Source: an uncultured Lachnospiraceae bacterium (GTDB lineage Bacteria; Bacillota; Clostridia; Lachnospirales; Lachnospiraceae). From it: a DNA stretch of 5,286 nt. Below, piece by piece: positions 1 through 5,286 of the stretch (position 1 is its first letter; every line of letters starts with the position of its first letter). Location: NCBI GenBank assembly GCA_946630645.1, contig CAMOZD010000107.1:1-5286 (forward strand), read 5' to 3'. The translations under genes were made by a program, and so were the position numbers. The notes under the pieces are model-generated. The model saw only the letters and a program-made list of their open reading frames with translations. It did no database searches and was not told the DNA's origin.

Positions 1-20
1 CTCAAGTCTTATTCTTTTCT

Positions 21-40
21 AATTCAGTAAATTCCAGTAA
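21..40. repeat. Short tandem direct repeat, possible regulator site
   Basis: AATTCAGTAA (21-30) is followed at once by AATTCCAGTAA (30-40, sharing one A), giving two near-identical copies about one helical turn apart. Such phased direct repeats can be binding sites for a transcription regulator, and this one lies about 190 bases before the first start codon. In such A+T-rich sequence it could also be chance. No regulator gene is present in the window to pair with it. Confidence 0.3.
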
Positions 41-214
41 AAATTACAAAAAATCTATTAATTCCCCTTAAAACCAGGGTTCTTTTTTAATTTCAAAGCT
101 AATTTTTTATTTTTTCTTTCTTCAATTTTACCCAAAAGCAAAACGTAATCTAAATGTAAATAAAGGGCTTCTCCGATAAACTGAATATGAAAGTATTTTA
201 ACCAATAATTTATA

Positions 215-220
215 AGGAGG
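215..220 (+). promoter_or_regulatory. Strong ribosome binding site of the glycyl radical enzyme gene
   Basis: AGGAGG, a full match to the consensus Shine-Dalgarno sequence, lies eight bases before the ATG at 229. This fixes the start of the GRE and suggests high translation, as expected for the main enzyme of a microcompartment. The next in-frame ATG (residue 7) has no comparable site. Confidence 0.9.
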
Positions 221-228
221 AGTTAATT

Positions 229-2781
229 ATGTATAACCAAACTTCTATGATTGCCAAGGGGTTTACAAAACCAACCGCCAGAGTGCAGCGTCTTAAGCAG
301 GCTATTTATGATGCTACACCGGTTCTTGAAGTAGAGCGTATGGTCCTGATGACCAAAGCTTACCAGGAGAGCGAGGATCTCAGCCCGGTTATGCGCCGTG
401 CAAAGGCTATGGAGAAGCTTCTGAACAATATGCATGTAACCATCCGTGATGACGAGCTGATCGTTGGTTCTGTTACAGAGCATCCCCGTTCATCCGAGAT
501 TCATGTAGAGCTGTCTTTAGAGTGGCTCTTAGACGAGCTGGATACCATCTCCACCAGACCTGCAGATCCTTATTACTTAAGTGAAGAATCCAAGGAGATC
601 ATCCGGTCTCTGGCTCCTTACTGGAAAGGCAGAACAAACAGTGAGTACGCTCTTTCCCTTATGTCCAAGGAGTGTATGGATGCCTTAGAGCATGGTGTTT
701 ATGATTCCGGCAGCTACCTCTATGGTGGTGTAGGTCACTCTCAGGTAGATTCCGGCCGCATCTTAGAGCGCGGCTATGAGGGTGTCATCCAGGACTGCGA
801 GGCTGAGCTGGCCAAGCTTGACAGAAGTGATCCCGATTGTATCAAGAAAGAGCAGTTCTACAAGGCTCTCATGATTACTTATACCGCAGCAATCAATTTT
901 GCCCACCGTTATGCGGACAAGGCAGAAGAGATGGCAGCTGTTGAGGCTAATCCGGTACGTAAGGCAGAATTAAAGCAGATCGCCAAGAACTGCCGCCGTG
1001 TTCCCCAGTATGGAGCAACCAACTTCTATGAGGCAGTACAGTCCTTCTGGTTTGTACATTGTATCATCCGTATCGAGTGTAACGGCTACTCCTACTCACC
1101 GGGACCATTTGACCGTTATATGTATCCCTTCTATAAGATGGATACTGAGATCTCCGAAGAATTTGCTCAGGAACTGCTTGATTGTCTCTATGTAAAATTC
1201 AACGATTCCGCAACCTGCCGTGACAAGATCACAGCCCAGGCTTTCGCAGGATACGGTATGTTTGAGCAGATTGCTTTAAGTGGTATGGATGAGAGAGGAA
1301 ATGATATCACAAACGATGTCAGCTACCTCTGCCTGAATGCAGCTGCCCATGTGCAGATGCCCCAGCCTTCCAATGGTGTCAGAATCTCCAACCAGACTCC
1401 CGATGAGTTCCTCTACAGGGTTTGCGAGGTTGTCCGCCTTGGATTTGGCCAGCCGGCCATCTTCAACGATGAGGTAATCATCGAGGCCATGATGAACAGA
1501 GGTATTCCTCTGGAAGTGGCAAGAACCTACTCACCCAGTGGATGTGTTGAGCCTACCATCGCTCATTTCTATGATGGATGGCATTCACCGGCCTTCTTCA
1601 ACCTGGCCAAGGTTCTGGAGATCACTCTCCACAATGGTATGGATAAGGGAGTCCAGCTTGGACCGAAGACAGGCGATGTAAGAACATTTACCTGCATAGA
1701 CCAGGTAGTGGACGCTTTCGAGACCCAGCTCCAGTATTTCGTACGTCAGTTAGTAGACAACCTGAACTGTGTTGACTATGCTTTTAAAGAGAAGACACCG
1801 AACACCTTCCAGTCCGCTTTGATCAGTGACTGTATCGCCAAGGGTAAGACAGTCCAGGAAGGTGGTGCACGTTACAACTGGACAGGCCCGCAGGGAATCG
1901 CTGTAGCAGATACCGGTGATGCTATTTATGCCATCGAGAAGAACGTATTTATCGACAAGAAATTTACCATGAGTGAACTCATGGATGCCGTAGACCATAA
2001 CTTTGGCCGTGTTGTCGGTGAAAACCAGCCGACCTACCAGCCCACATGTAACGCAGCAGCACCGAGCTATGAGAATGAGACGGAGAAGACAATCTACGAA
2101 GTAGTCAGGGCTATCCTTAATAAGACCGGTTCCGTAAGCATGTCTGACTTCCAGTCCTACGCTCCGGCAACAGCTGCTGATTATGATGCGATCTACAGAA
2201 TCTGTGACGCTACACCGAGCTATGGTAACGATATCGATGAAGTTGACAAGTATGCAGCCCTGGTTGCAAGGCTCTACTGTGAAGAGCTTGTCAAGTACAG
2301 AAATGTACGTGGCGGTATCTTCCAGGCAGCCCTGTTCCCGGTATCCGGCAACGTTATCTATGGATACGATGTAGGAGCTCTGCCCAGTGGAAGACTGGCT
2401 GAGACACCTCTTGCAGATGGTGTATCTCCCCGTCCCGGCAAAGATGTCCACGGCCCGACAGCAGCAGCCAACTCTGTTTCCAAACTGGACCACGCTCTGG
2501 CATCCAACGGAACTCTTTACAACCAGAAATACCTTCCTTCCGCACTTGCAGGAGACCAGGGTCTCATGAATCTTGCAGCTGTGATCCGCGGCTACTTCGA
2601 CCGGAAGGGTATGGAGATGCAGTTTAACGTAGTTGACCGTGCTACCCTGATCGCGGCACAGCAGAATCCGGAACAGTACAAGAACCTTGTAGTCCGTGTT
2701 GCCGGCTACAGTGCAAACTTCACAAAGCTGGCCAAGGATATGCAGGATAATATCATTGCACGTACTGAGCAGGATTTTTAA
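229..2781 (+). CDS. BMC-associated glycyl radical enzyme (PFL/diol dehydratase/CutC superfamily), substrate unassigned
   Basis: This enzyme uses a glycyl/thiyl radical to break a C-O, C-N or C-S bond in a small substrate, probably yielding an aldehyde inside a microcompartment. Seen: a pyruvate formate-lyase-like barrel over most of the length; the thiyl motif GCVEP with Cys439 and general base Glu441; a GVGH motif with His170; SPGPFDRY at 290-297; and a C-terminal glycyl radical motif RVAGYSANF with radical Gly826, 24 residues before the end. The 850-residue length and the 387-residue Cys-to-Gly gap are nearest, as I recall the numbers, to clostridial propanediol dehydratase (Cys438, Gly817), with longer spacing than glycerol dehydratase or choline lyase. 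Databases may label it formate C-acetyltransferase, glycerol dehydratase or CutC. Pocket residues (Phe345, His452, Ser453, Phe703) match none of these fully, so no symbol is given. The start is set by the AGGAGG at 215. It is the first gene of the operon in view. Confidence 0.93.
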   Translation: MYNQTSMIAKGFTKPTARVQRLKQAIYDATPVLEVERMVLMTKAYQESEDLSPVMRRAKAMEKLLNNMHVTIRDDELIVGSVTEHPRSSEIHVELSLEWLLDELDTISTRPADPYYLSEESKEIIRSLAPYWKGRTNSEYALSLMSKECMDALEHGVYDSGSYLYGGVGHSQVDSGRILERGYEGVIQDCEAELAKLDRSDPDCIKKEQFYKALMITYTAAINFAHRYADKAEEMAAVEANPVRKAELKQIAKNCRRVPQYGATNFYEAVQSFWFVHCIIRIECNGYSYSPGPFDRYMYPFYKMDTEISEEFAQELLDCLYVKFNDSATCRDKITAQAFAGYGMFEQIALSGMDERGNDITNDVSYLCLNAAAHVQMPQPSNGVRISNQTPDEFLYRVCEVVRLGFGQPAIFNDEVIIEAMMNRGIPLEVARTYSPSGCVEPTIAHFYDGWHSPAFFNLAKVLEITLHNGMDKGVQLGPKTGDVRTFTCIDQVVDAFETQLQYFVRQLVDNLNCVDYAFKEKTPNTFQSALISDCIAKGKTVQEGGARYNWTGPQGIAVADTGDAIYAIEKNVFIDKKFTMSELMDAVDHNFGRVVGENQPTYQPTCNAAAPSYENETEKTIYEVVRAILNKTGSVSMSDFQSYAPATAADYDAIYRICDATPSYGNDIDEVDKYAALVARLYCEELVKYRNVRGGIFQAALFPVSGNVIYGYDVGALPSGRLAETPLADGVSPRPGKDVHGPTAAANSVSKLDHALASNGTLYNQKYLPSALAGDQGLMNLAAVIRGYFDRKGMEMQFNVVDRATLIAAQQNPEQYKNLVVRVAGYSANFTKLAKDMQDNIIARTEQDF

Positions 2782-2812
2782 TGCCGGCCTTTACGAGCCA
2801 GTTTTGCGGTAC

Positions 2813-2818
2813 AGGAGG
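2813..2818 (+). promoter_or_regulatory. Ribosome binding site deciding the activase start
   Basis: AGGAGG ends nine bases before ATG 2828 and six bases before an in-frame TTG at 2825. The ATG is preferred because it is the stronger codon and its spacing is acceptable. The TTG would add only one residue. The out-of-frame ATG at 2821 is only two bases from the site and meets a stop after six codons. Confidence 0.75.
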
Positions 2819-2827
2819 TAATGATTG

Positions 2828-3748
2828 ATGGCTTCTATTAATTATAAAGCAGAAGGAACCGTAACGGATATCCAGAGATTCTCAGTCCATGACGGACCCG
2901 GTATCCGGACCATCGTCTTCTTGAAGGGTTGTCCTCTTTCCTGCTTCTGGTGCTGCAATCCGGAAACCCAGCCCCGGCAGCCTGTTGTTCTTTTCAGCCG
3001 TGACAAATGTATCGGCTGTGGAAAATGTGTGGCAGCATGCGAACAGCATGCTGCCAGTCTGGAAAATCCCGGGCGGATTGACCGGTCCCGCTGCATCGGA
3101 TGTGGTGAGTGTGCCAATGTCTGTCCCACCGGTGCCCTTGTCTTAAAAGGGGAGACCATGAATGTGGAACAGGTGGTAAGGATTCTGAAAAAAGATTCCA
3201 TCATCTACCGAAAGTCCAAGGGTGGAATCACATTATCCGGCGGAGAACCCCTGATGCAGTGGCAATATGCCACAGAGATATTGAAGGCCTGCAAGGCCCA
3301 GGGCTGGCATACTGCCATTGAGACGACAGGCTTTGGGTCGGAGGAAGCTATAGAAGCTGTATTTCCTTATATTGACGTAGCCCTCATGGATATCAAGAGT
3401 ATGGACCCGGTTATGCACAAGAAAGTGACCGGTGTATCCAATGAGATTATTCACCGCAATGCCAGACGAATCGCAGAACTCAGCAAACTGACTGTCCGGG
3501 TACCAACCATACCGACAGTGAATGCTACTGTGGAAGACTTCCAGAAGATCTGCGATTTTGCAAAAACTTTAAATGGGGTGGACACCATCCACGTCCTTCC
3601 CTATCACCGGCTGGGCGTCAATAAATACGAGCTTTTAAACAAAGACTATCCCATGGGGCACGAGATTGAGTCGATGAAGCCGGCAGAAGCCGTGCCTTTC
3701 CAGAAAGTTGTGGAAAAAAACGGATTCCGCTGCGTAATCGGCGGATAG
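2828..3748 (+). CDS. Glycyl radical enzyme activating enzyme (radical SAM activase, PflA/CutD family)
   Basis: This protein reductively cleaves S-adenosylmethionine at a [4Fe-4S] cluster and uses the resulting 5'-deoxyadenosyl radical to abstract hydrogen from the GRE's glycine. Seen, with numbering from the ATG (306 residues): the activase signature HDGPGIRT at 21-28; the radical SAM cluster CxxxCxxC at Cys35, Cys39 and Cys42; two ferredoxin-like CxxCxxCxxxC motifs at Cys61-64-67-71 and Cys89-92-95-99, the last followed by Pro; the SAM-contacting GGE at 138-140; DIK at 188-190; and the C-terminal LPYHRLG at 257-263. The extra two-cluster insert is typical of activases for GREs other than pyruvate formate-lyase (CutD, HypD, propanediol dehydratase and HPAD activases). 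It follows the GRE after 46 bases, and its partner is almost surely that enzyme. Length is usual for the family and nothing is broken. Confidence 0.95.
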   Translation: MASINYKAEGTVTDIQRFSVHDGPGIRTIVFLKGCPLSCFWCCNPETQPRQPVVLFSRDKCIGCGKCVAACEQHAASLENPGRIDRSRCIGCGECANVCPTGALVLKGETMNVEQVVRILKKDSIIYRKSKGGITLSGGEPLMQWQYATEILKACKAQGWHTAIETTGFGSEEAIEAVFPYIDVALMDIKSMDPVMHKKVTGVSNEIIHRNARRIAELSKLTVRVPTIPTVNATVEDFQKICDFAKTLNGVDTIHVLPYHRLGVNKYELLNKDYPMGHEIESMKPAEAVPFQKVVEKNGFRCVIGG

Positions 3749-3754
3749 ATAAAT

Positions 3755-3760
3755 GGAGGA
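3755..3760 (+). promoter_or_regulatory. Ribosome binding site of the BMC-T shell gene
   Basis: GGAGGA lies six bases before ATG 3767, within the 18-base gap after the activase stop. It supports the start that keeps the N-terminal helix extension of the PduB-like protein. Confidence 0.8.
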
Positions 3761-3766
3761 TGTAAC

Positions 3767-4567
3767 ATGGATGATAACATGATTAAAATGATGGCAAACC
3801 GCATTTCCAGGGAAATGAACGCTGTCGAAAATAATCCCGGACCACCTCTGGGCATCAGGGATATCGGCGTAACAGAGTTTATTGGAACGGCCCTGGGTGA
3901 TACCATCGGCCTGGTGATCGCCAGTGTGGACCCCATTCTGGTAGAGCCTATGCAGCTGGGTAATTACCGGTCTTTAGGTATTCTTGGCTGCCGGTCCAAC
4001 AGCCTGGCTGTTATGAGTATGGCCATCGATGACGCGGTAAAATCCACCAACAGTGAAGTACTGATTTTAGAGCCCATCCGTGATAACGGAACCGACGGCA
4101 GCGGCGGCGGCCAGGCAGGACTCATTGTCATTGGAGCAGACGATGTCTCAGATGCCCGCCGTGGTATAGAGATCGCCCTGGACCGGATGGAAAAATACAG
4201 TGGTGATATCTATGTCAATGAAGCAGGCCATGTGGAGTTCCACTACACAGCCAGAGCCAGCTACTGTCTGGAGAAAGCCTTTGGAACCCAGGTGGGCAAA
4301 GCATGGGGTATGGTCTGCGGTTGTCCTGCAGCCATCGGAATCGTCGTAGCCGATATCGCCGCCAAGGCTGCTGACATTGATATCGTCAGCTACACAGCCC
4401 CGGCTTCCGGTGAAGGCTTCAACTATCAGAACGAGGTAACAGTGAGTATTACAGGTGACTCCGGTGCAGTCAAGCAGGCCGTAATCTCTGCCAGAGAGAT
4501 CGGCAGAAAGCTTCTCGGCGCCATGGGAAGTGAACCCCAGTCCCTGTCCTGCCCATACATTTTTTGA
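3767..4567 (+). CDS. pduB: PduB-like tandem-domain (BMC-T) microcompartment shell protein
   Basis: This 266-residue protein has two BMC domains in tandem (roughly 33-125 and 130-255). It should form a trimer that occupies a hexamer-sized tile in the microcompartment shell and allow small molecules through. Recognised segments shared with Salmonella PduB as I recall it include TEFIGTALGDTIGLVIA near the start of domain 1, NEAGH and YTARASY in domain 2, and SGDSGAVKQAVISAREIG near the C-terminus. The first 17 residues (MDDNMIKMMANRISREM) can form an amphipathic helix, like the PduB N-terminal extension reported to tie the shell to the enzyme core. No later start codon corresponds clearly to the short PduB' form. 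Cys184 and Cys186 (CGCP) replace what I recall as a Gly-Ala-Pro stretch in PduB. The gene sits 18 bases after the activase and 13 before the next shell gene, so the three are co-transcribed. Confidence 0.94.
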   Translation: MDDNMIKMMANRISREMNAVENNPGPPLGIRDIGVTEFIGTALGDTIGLVIASVDPILVEPMQLGNYRSLGILGCRSNSLAVMSMAIDDAVKSTNSEVLILEPIRDNGTDGSGGGQAGLIVIGADDVSDARRGIEIALDRMEKYSGDIYVNEAGHVEFHYTARASYCLEKAFGTQVGKAWGMVCGCPAAIGIVVADIAAKAADIDIVSYTAPASGEGFNYQNEVTVSITGDSGAVKQAVISAREIGRKLLGAMGSEPQSLSCPYIF

Positions 4568-4573
4568 GAGGTG
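4568..4573 (+). promoter_or_regulatory. Ribosome binding site deciding the BMC-H start
   Basis: GAGGTG lies directly after the PduB-like stop codon and seven bases before ATG 4581. An in-frame GTG at 4575 is only one base from the site, so it is rejected as the start. The ATG also matches where PduA-type proteins begin. Confidence 0.8.
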
Positions 4574-4580
4574 AGTGCTT

Positions 4581-4859
4581 ATGATTTCTGAAGCATTGGG
4601 TATGATCGAGACCAAGGGTCTTGTAGGTGCCATAGAAGCGGCAGATGCCATGGTAAAATCAGCAAATGTCATTCTGGTTGGCTATGAGAAGATTGGATCC
4701 GGTTTAGTTACCGTTATGGTCCGTGGAGATGTAGGCGCAGTCAAGGCATCTGTAGATGCCGGAACCGTTGCGGCAGACAAGGTGGGAACCGTCGTATCCT
4801 CCCATGTCATCCCACGGCCTCACCGTGATGTGGAGAAGATTCTTCCTGGCAATGAATAA
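4581..4859 (+). CDS. pduA: PduA/PduJ-like hexameric (BMC-H) microcompartment shell protein
   Basis: This single-domain shell protein of 92 residues assembles as hexamers that tile the facets of the microcompartment. Its central pore passes substrates and limits loss of aldehyde. The sequence is very close to Salmonella PduA/PduJ as I recall them: [21 protein letters not shown] near the start, the pore loop KIGSGL at 37-42, RGDVGAVKA, and the C-terminal [14 protein letters not shown]. The small polar Gly-Ser-Gly pore is the kind found in PduA, which is held to pass propanediol-sized polar molecules. This type is also common in choline loci, so it does not define the substrate. PduA and PduJ cannot be separated from sequence alone, and the symbol stands for the group. 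It follows the BMC-T gene after 13 bases and precedes the aldehyde dehydrogenase by 39. Confidence 0.95.
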   Translation: MISEALGMIETKGLVGAIEAADAMVKSANVILVGYEKIGSGLVTVMVRGDVGAVKASVDAGTVAADKVGTVVSSHVIPRPHRDVEKILPGNE

Positions 4860-4888
4860 GTGGCAGTCTCACCGGCTTGAATGAGAAT

Positions 4889-4892
4889 GGAG
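4889..4892 (+). promoter_or_regulatory. Ribosome binding site deciding the aldehyde dehydrogenase start
   Basis: GGAG lies six bases before ATG 4899. Other in-frame ATG codons occur at 4881 (directly after an in-frame TGA at 4878, with no site before it), 4887 and 4905 (twelve bases from GGAG). ATG 4899 is the best-supported choice, though the site is only four bases long. Confidence 0.6.
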
Positions 4893-4898
4893 CTTATT

Positions 4899-5286
4899 AT
4901 GGATATGAAATACAGGACAGATATGGGTCCATCCGGGACAGCGCAGGAGGGCTGGGATGCCCAGGAGATCGTAGCTTCTGCCCAGGAGGCTTTCAAGGCC
5001 TATTCCCTCTTTAGCCTGAGCCGGAGGCGGGACCTCATATCGGAAATTAAAAAAAGACTGGTCCAGCTGGTGCCTTCTATTGCCAGAATGGAATATGAAG
5101 AGACCGGCATGGGCAATATCAAAGACAAAATCGTAAAACTGATGCTGGCAGTGGGAAGAACTCCCGGTGTGGAAGATCTGGTCACAGAGGCTGTCACAGG
5201 CGACCATGGCATGACTCTCTATGAGTATTCTGCCTACGGTGTCATCTGTACCTTACTTCCGGGAACCAACCCCTGTGCCACCCTGA
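4899..5286 (+). CDS. CoA-acylating aldehyde dehydrogenase (PduP/EutE-like), 5' part, cut by the window end
   Basis: The frame is open from ATG 4899 to the last base (129 codons plus one base), and the rest lies outside. The family converts an aldehyde, NAD+ and CoA to acyl-CoA and NADH inside the microcompartment, the step after the GRE. Seen: a helical N-terminal region with LSRRRDLISEIKKRL at about 40-54, the hallmark EETGMG at 67-72, KDKIVKL at 75-81, TPGVEDL at 88-94, and the start of the Rossmann region YGVICTLLPGTNPCAT at about 113-128. These match the N-terminal third of PduP as I recall it. The catalytic cysteine lies beyond the window. The N-terminus lacks an obvious PduP-type encapsulation helix, and GRE-type loci often carry that peptide elsewhere in the enzyme. 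PGTNPCAT differs slightly from the PSTNPTET usual in PduP. PduP versus EutE cannot be decided from this part. Confidence 0.9.
   Translation, partial: MDMKYRTDMGPSGTAQEGWDAQEIVASAQEAFKAYSLFSLSRRRDLISEIKKRLVQLVPSIARMEYEETGMGNIKDKIVKLMLAVGRTPGVEDLVTEAVTGDHGMTLYEYSAYGVICTLLPGTNPCATL

Larger units (their letters stand above)
1..228. other. A+T-rich non-coding leader upstream of the operon
   Basis: No open reading frame with a credible ribosome site is seen here on either strand. By hand count 57 of 228 bases are G or C (about 25%), against 31 of 60 in one line sampled inside the first gene, so this looks like a genuine intergenic region carrying the operon's control sequences. It contains long T and A tracts (roughly 83-125 and 134-165). 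No good -35/-10 pair was found: TTTACC at 127-132 has only poor -10 partners such as TAAATG at 151. The operon promoter is probably within this stretch, but its exact site cannot be given. No riboswitch fold or tRNA was recognised. Confidence 0.7.

Noticed and set aside
65..88. CCCT/AGGG hairpin followed by a T tract, terminator-like
   Set aside because: The stem is only four base pairs with a seven-base loop, and the flanks do not extend it. In such T-rich sequence this is too weak to call a terminator or attenuator.
127..156. Possible sigma-A promoter (TTTACC with TAAATG)
   Set aside because: The -10 element matches the consensus poorly at any allowed spacing, so no promoter position is claimed.
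1750..2493. Long 247-codon minus-strand open frame inside the GRE gene
   Set aside because: It is fully antisense to the conserved GRE frame, its translation shows no known motif, and it is best explained by codon bias of the real gene.
229..2781. Naming the GRE choline TMA-lyase (cutC)
   Set aside because: The Cys439-Gly826 spacing and the residues at the CutC Thr502 and Tyr506 positions (here His452 and Phe456) do not fit CutC, although GCVEP and the shell genes are compatible.
2782..2827. Possible terminator between the GRE and the activase
   Set aside because: The 46-base gap has only a short GCCGGC palindrome and no T-tailed stem, so the operon is taken as continuous.
4148..4672. 174-codon minus-strand open frame across the two shell genes
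   Set aside because: It overlaps two clearly recognised shell genes and has no ribosome site or motif.
4869..5207. Minus-strand open frames over the start of the last gene
   Set aside because: The + strand frame carries clear PduP-type motifs (EETGMG, TPGVEDL), so these are shadows.

Overview
The window holds the 5' part of an operon for a glycyl radical enzyme (GRE)-associated bacterial microcompartment (BMC), a protein-shelled metabolic organelle. All five genes lie on the + strand, tightly spaced, and the last one runs off the right edge. The strong AGGAGG-type ribosome sites, an A+T-rich leader (about 25% G+C by hand count) next to genes near 50% G+C, mixed CGN/AGA arginine codons and this locus type suggest an anaerobic Clostridia member, most likely a gut Lachnospiraceae relative. 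The lineage is an inference from style, not from a marker gene.

Layout. 1-228: A+T-rich non-coding leader with no gene. 229-2781: an 850-residue GRE of the pyruvate formate-lyase/diol dehydratase superfamily. 2828-3748: its radical SAM activating enzyme with two extra [4Fe-4S] ferredoxin motifs. 3767-4567: a tandem-domain, trimer-forming shell protein (PduB-like BMC-T). 4581-4859: a hexamer-forming shell protein very close to PduA/PduJ (BMC-H). 4899-5286: the first 129 codons of a CoA-acylating aldehyde dehydrogenase of the PduP/EutE kind, cut by the window end. No RNA gene, mobile element or CRISPR array was seen.

How it works together. The activase uses S-adenosylmethionine to put a radical on Gly826 of the GRE. 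The radical passes to Cys439, which attacks a small substrate and releases an aldehyde inside the shell. The aldehyde dehydrogenase then converts the aldehyde to acyl-CoA while the shell retains the toxic intermediate. The gene order (GRE, activase, PduB-like shell, further shell, aldehyde dehydrogenase) most resembles the 1,2-propanediol (fucose/rhamnose) loci of Clostridia.

The point of most interest is the substrate. The radical residues and general base are intact, but the pocket positions that identify glycerol/propanediol dehydratase, choline TMA-lyase and isethionate lyase do not match any one of these families. The locus may belong to a GRE microcompartment with an unassigned substrate.
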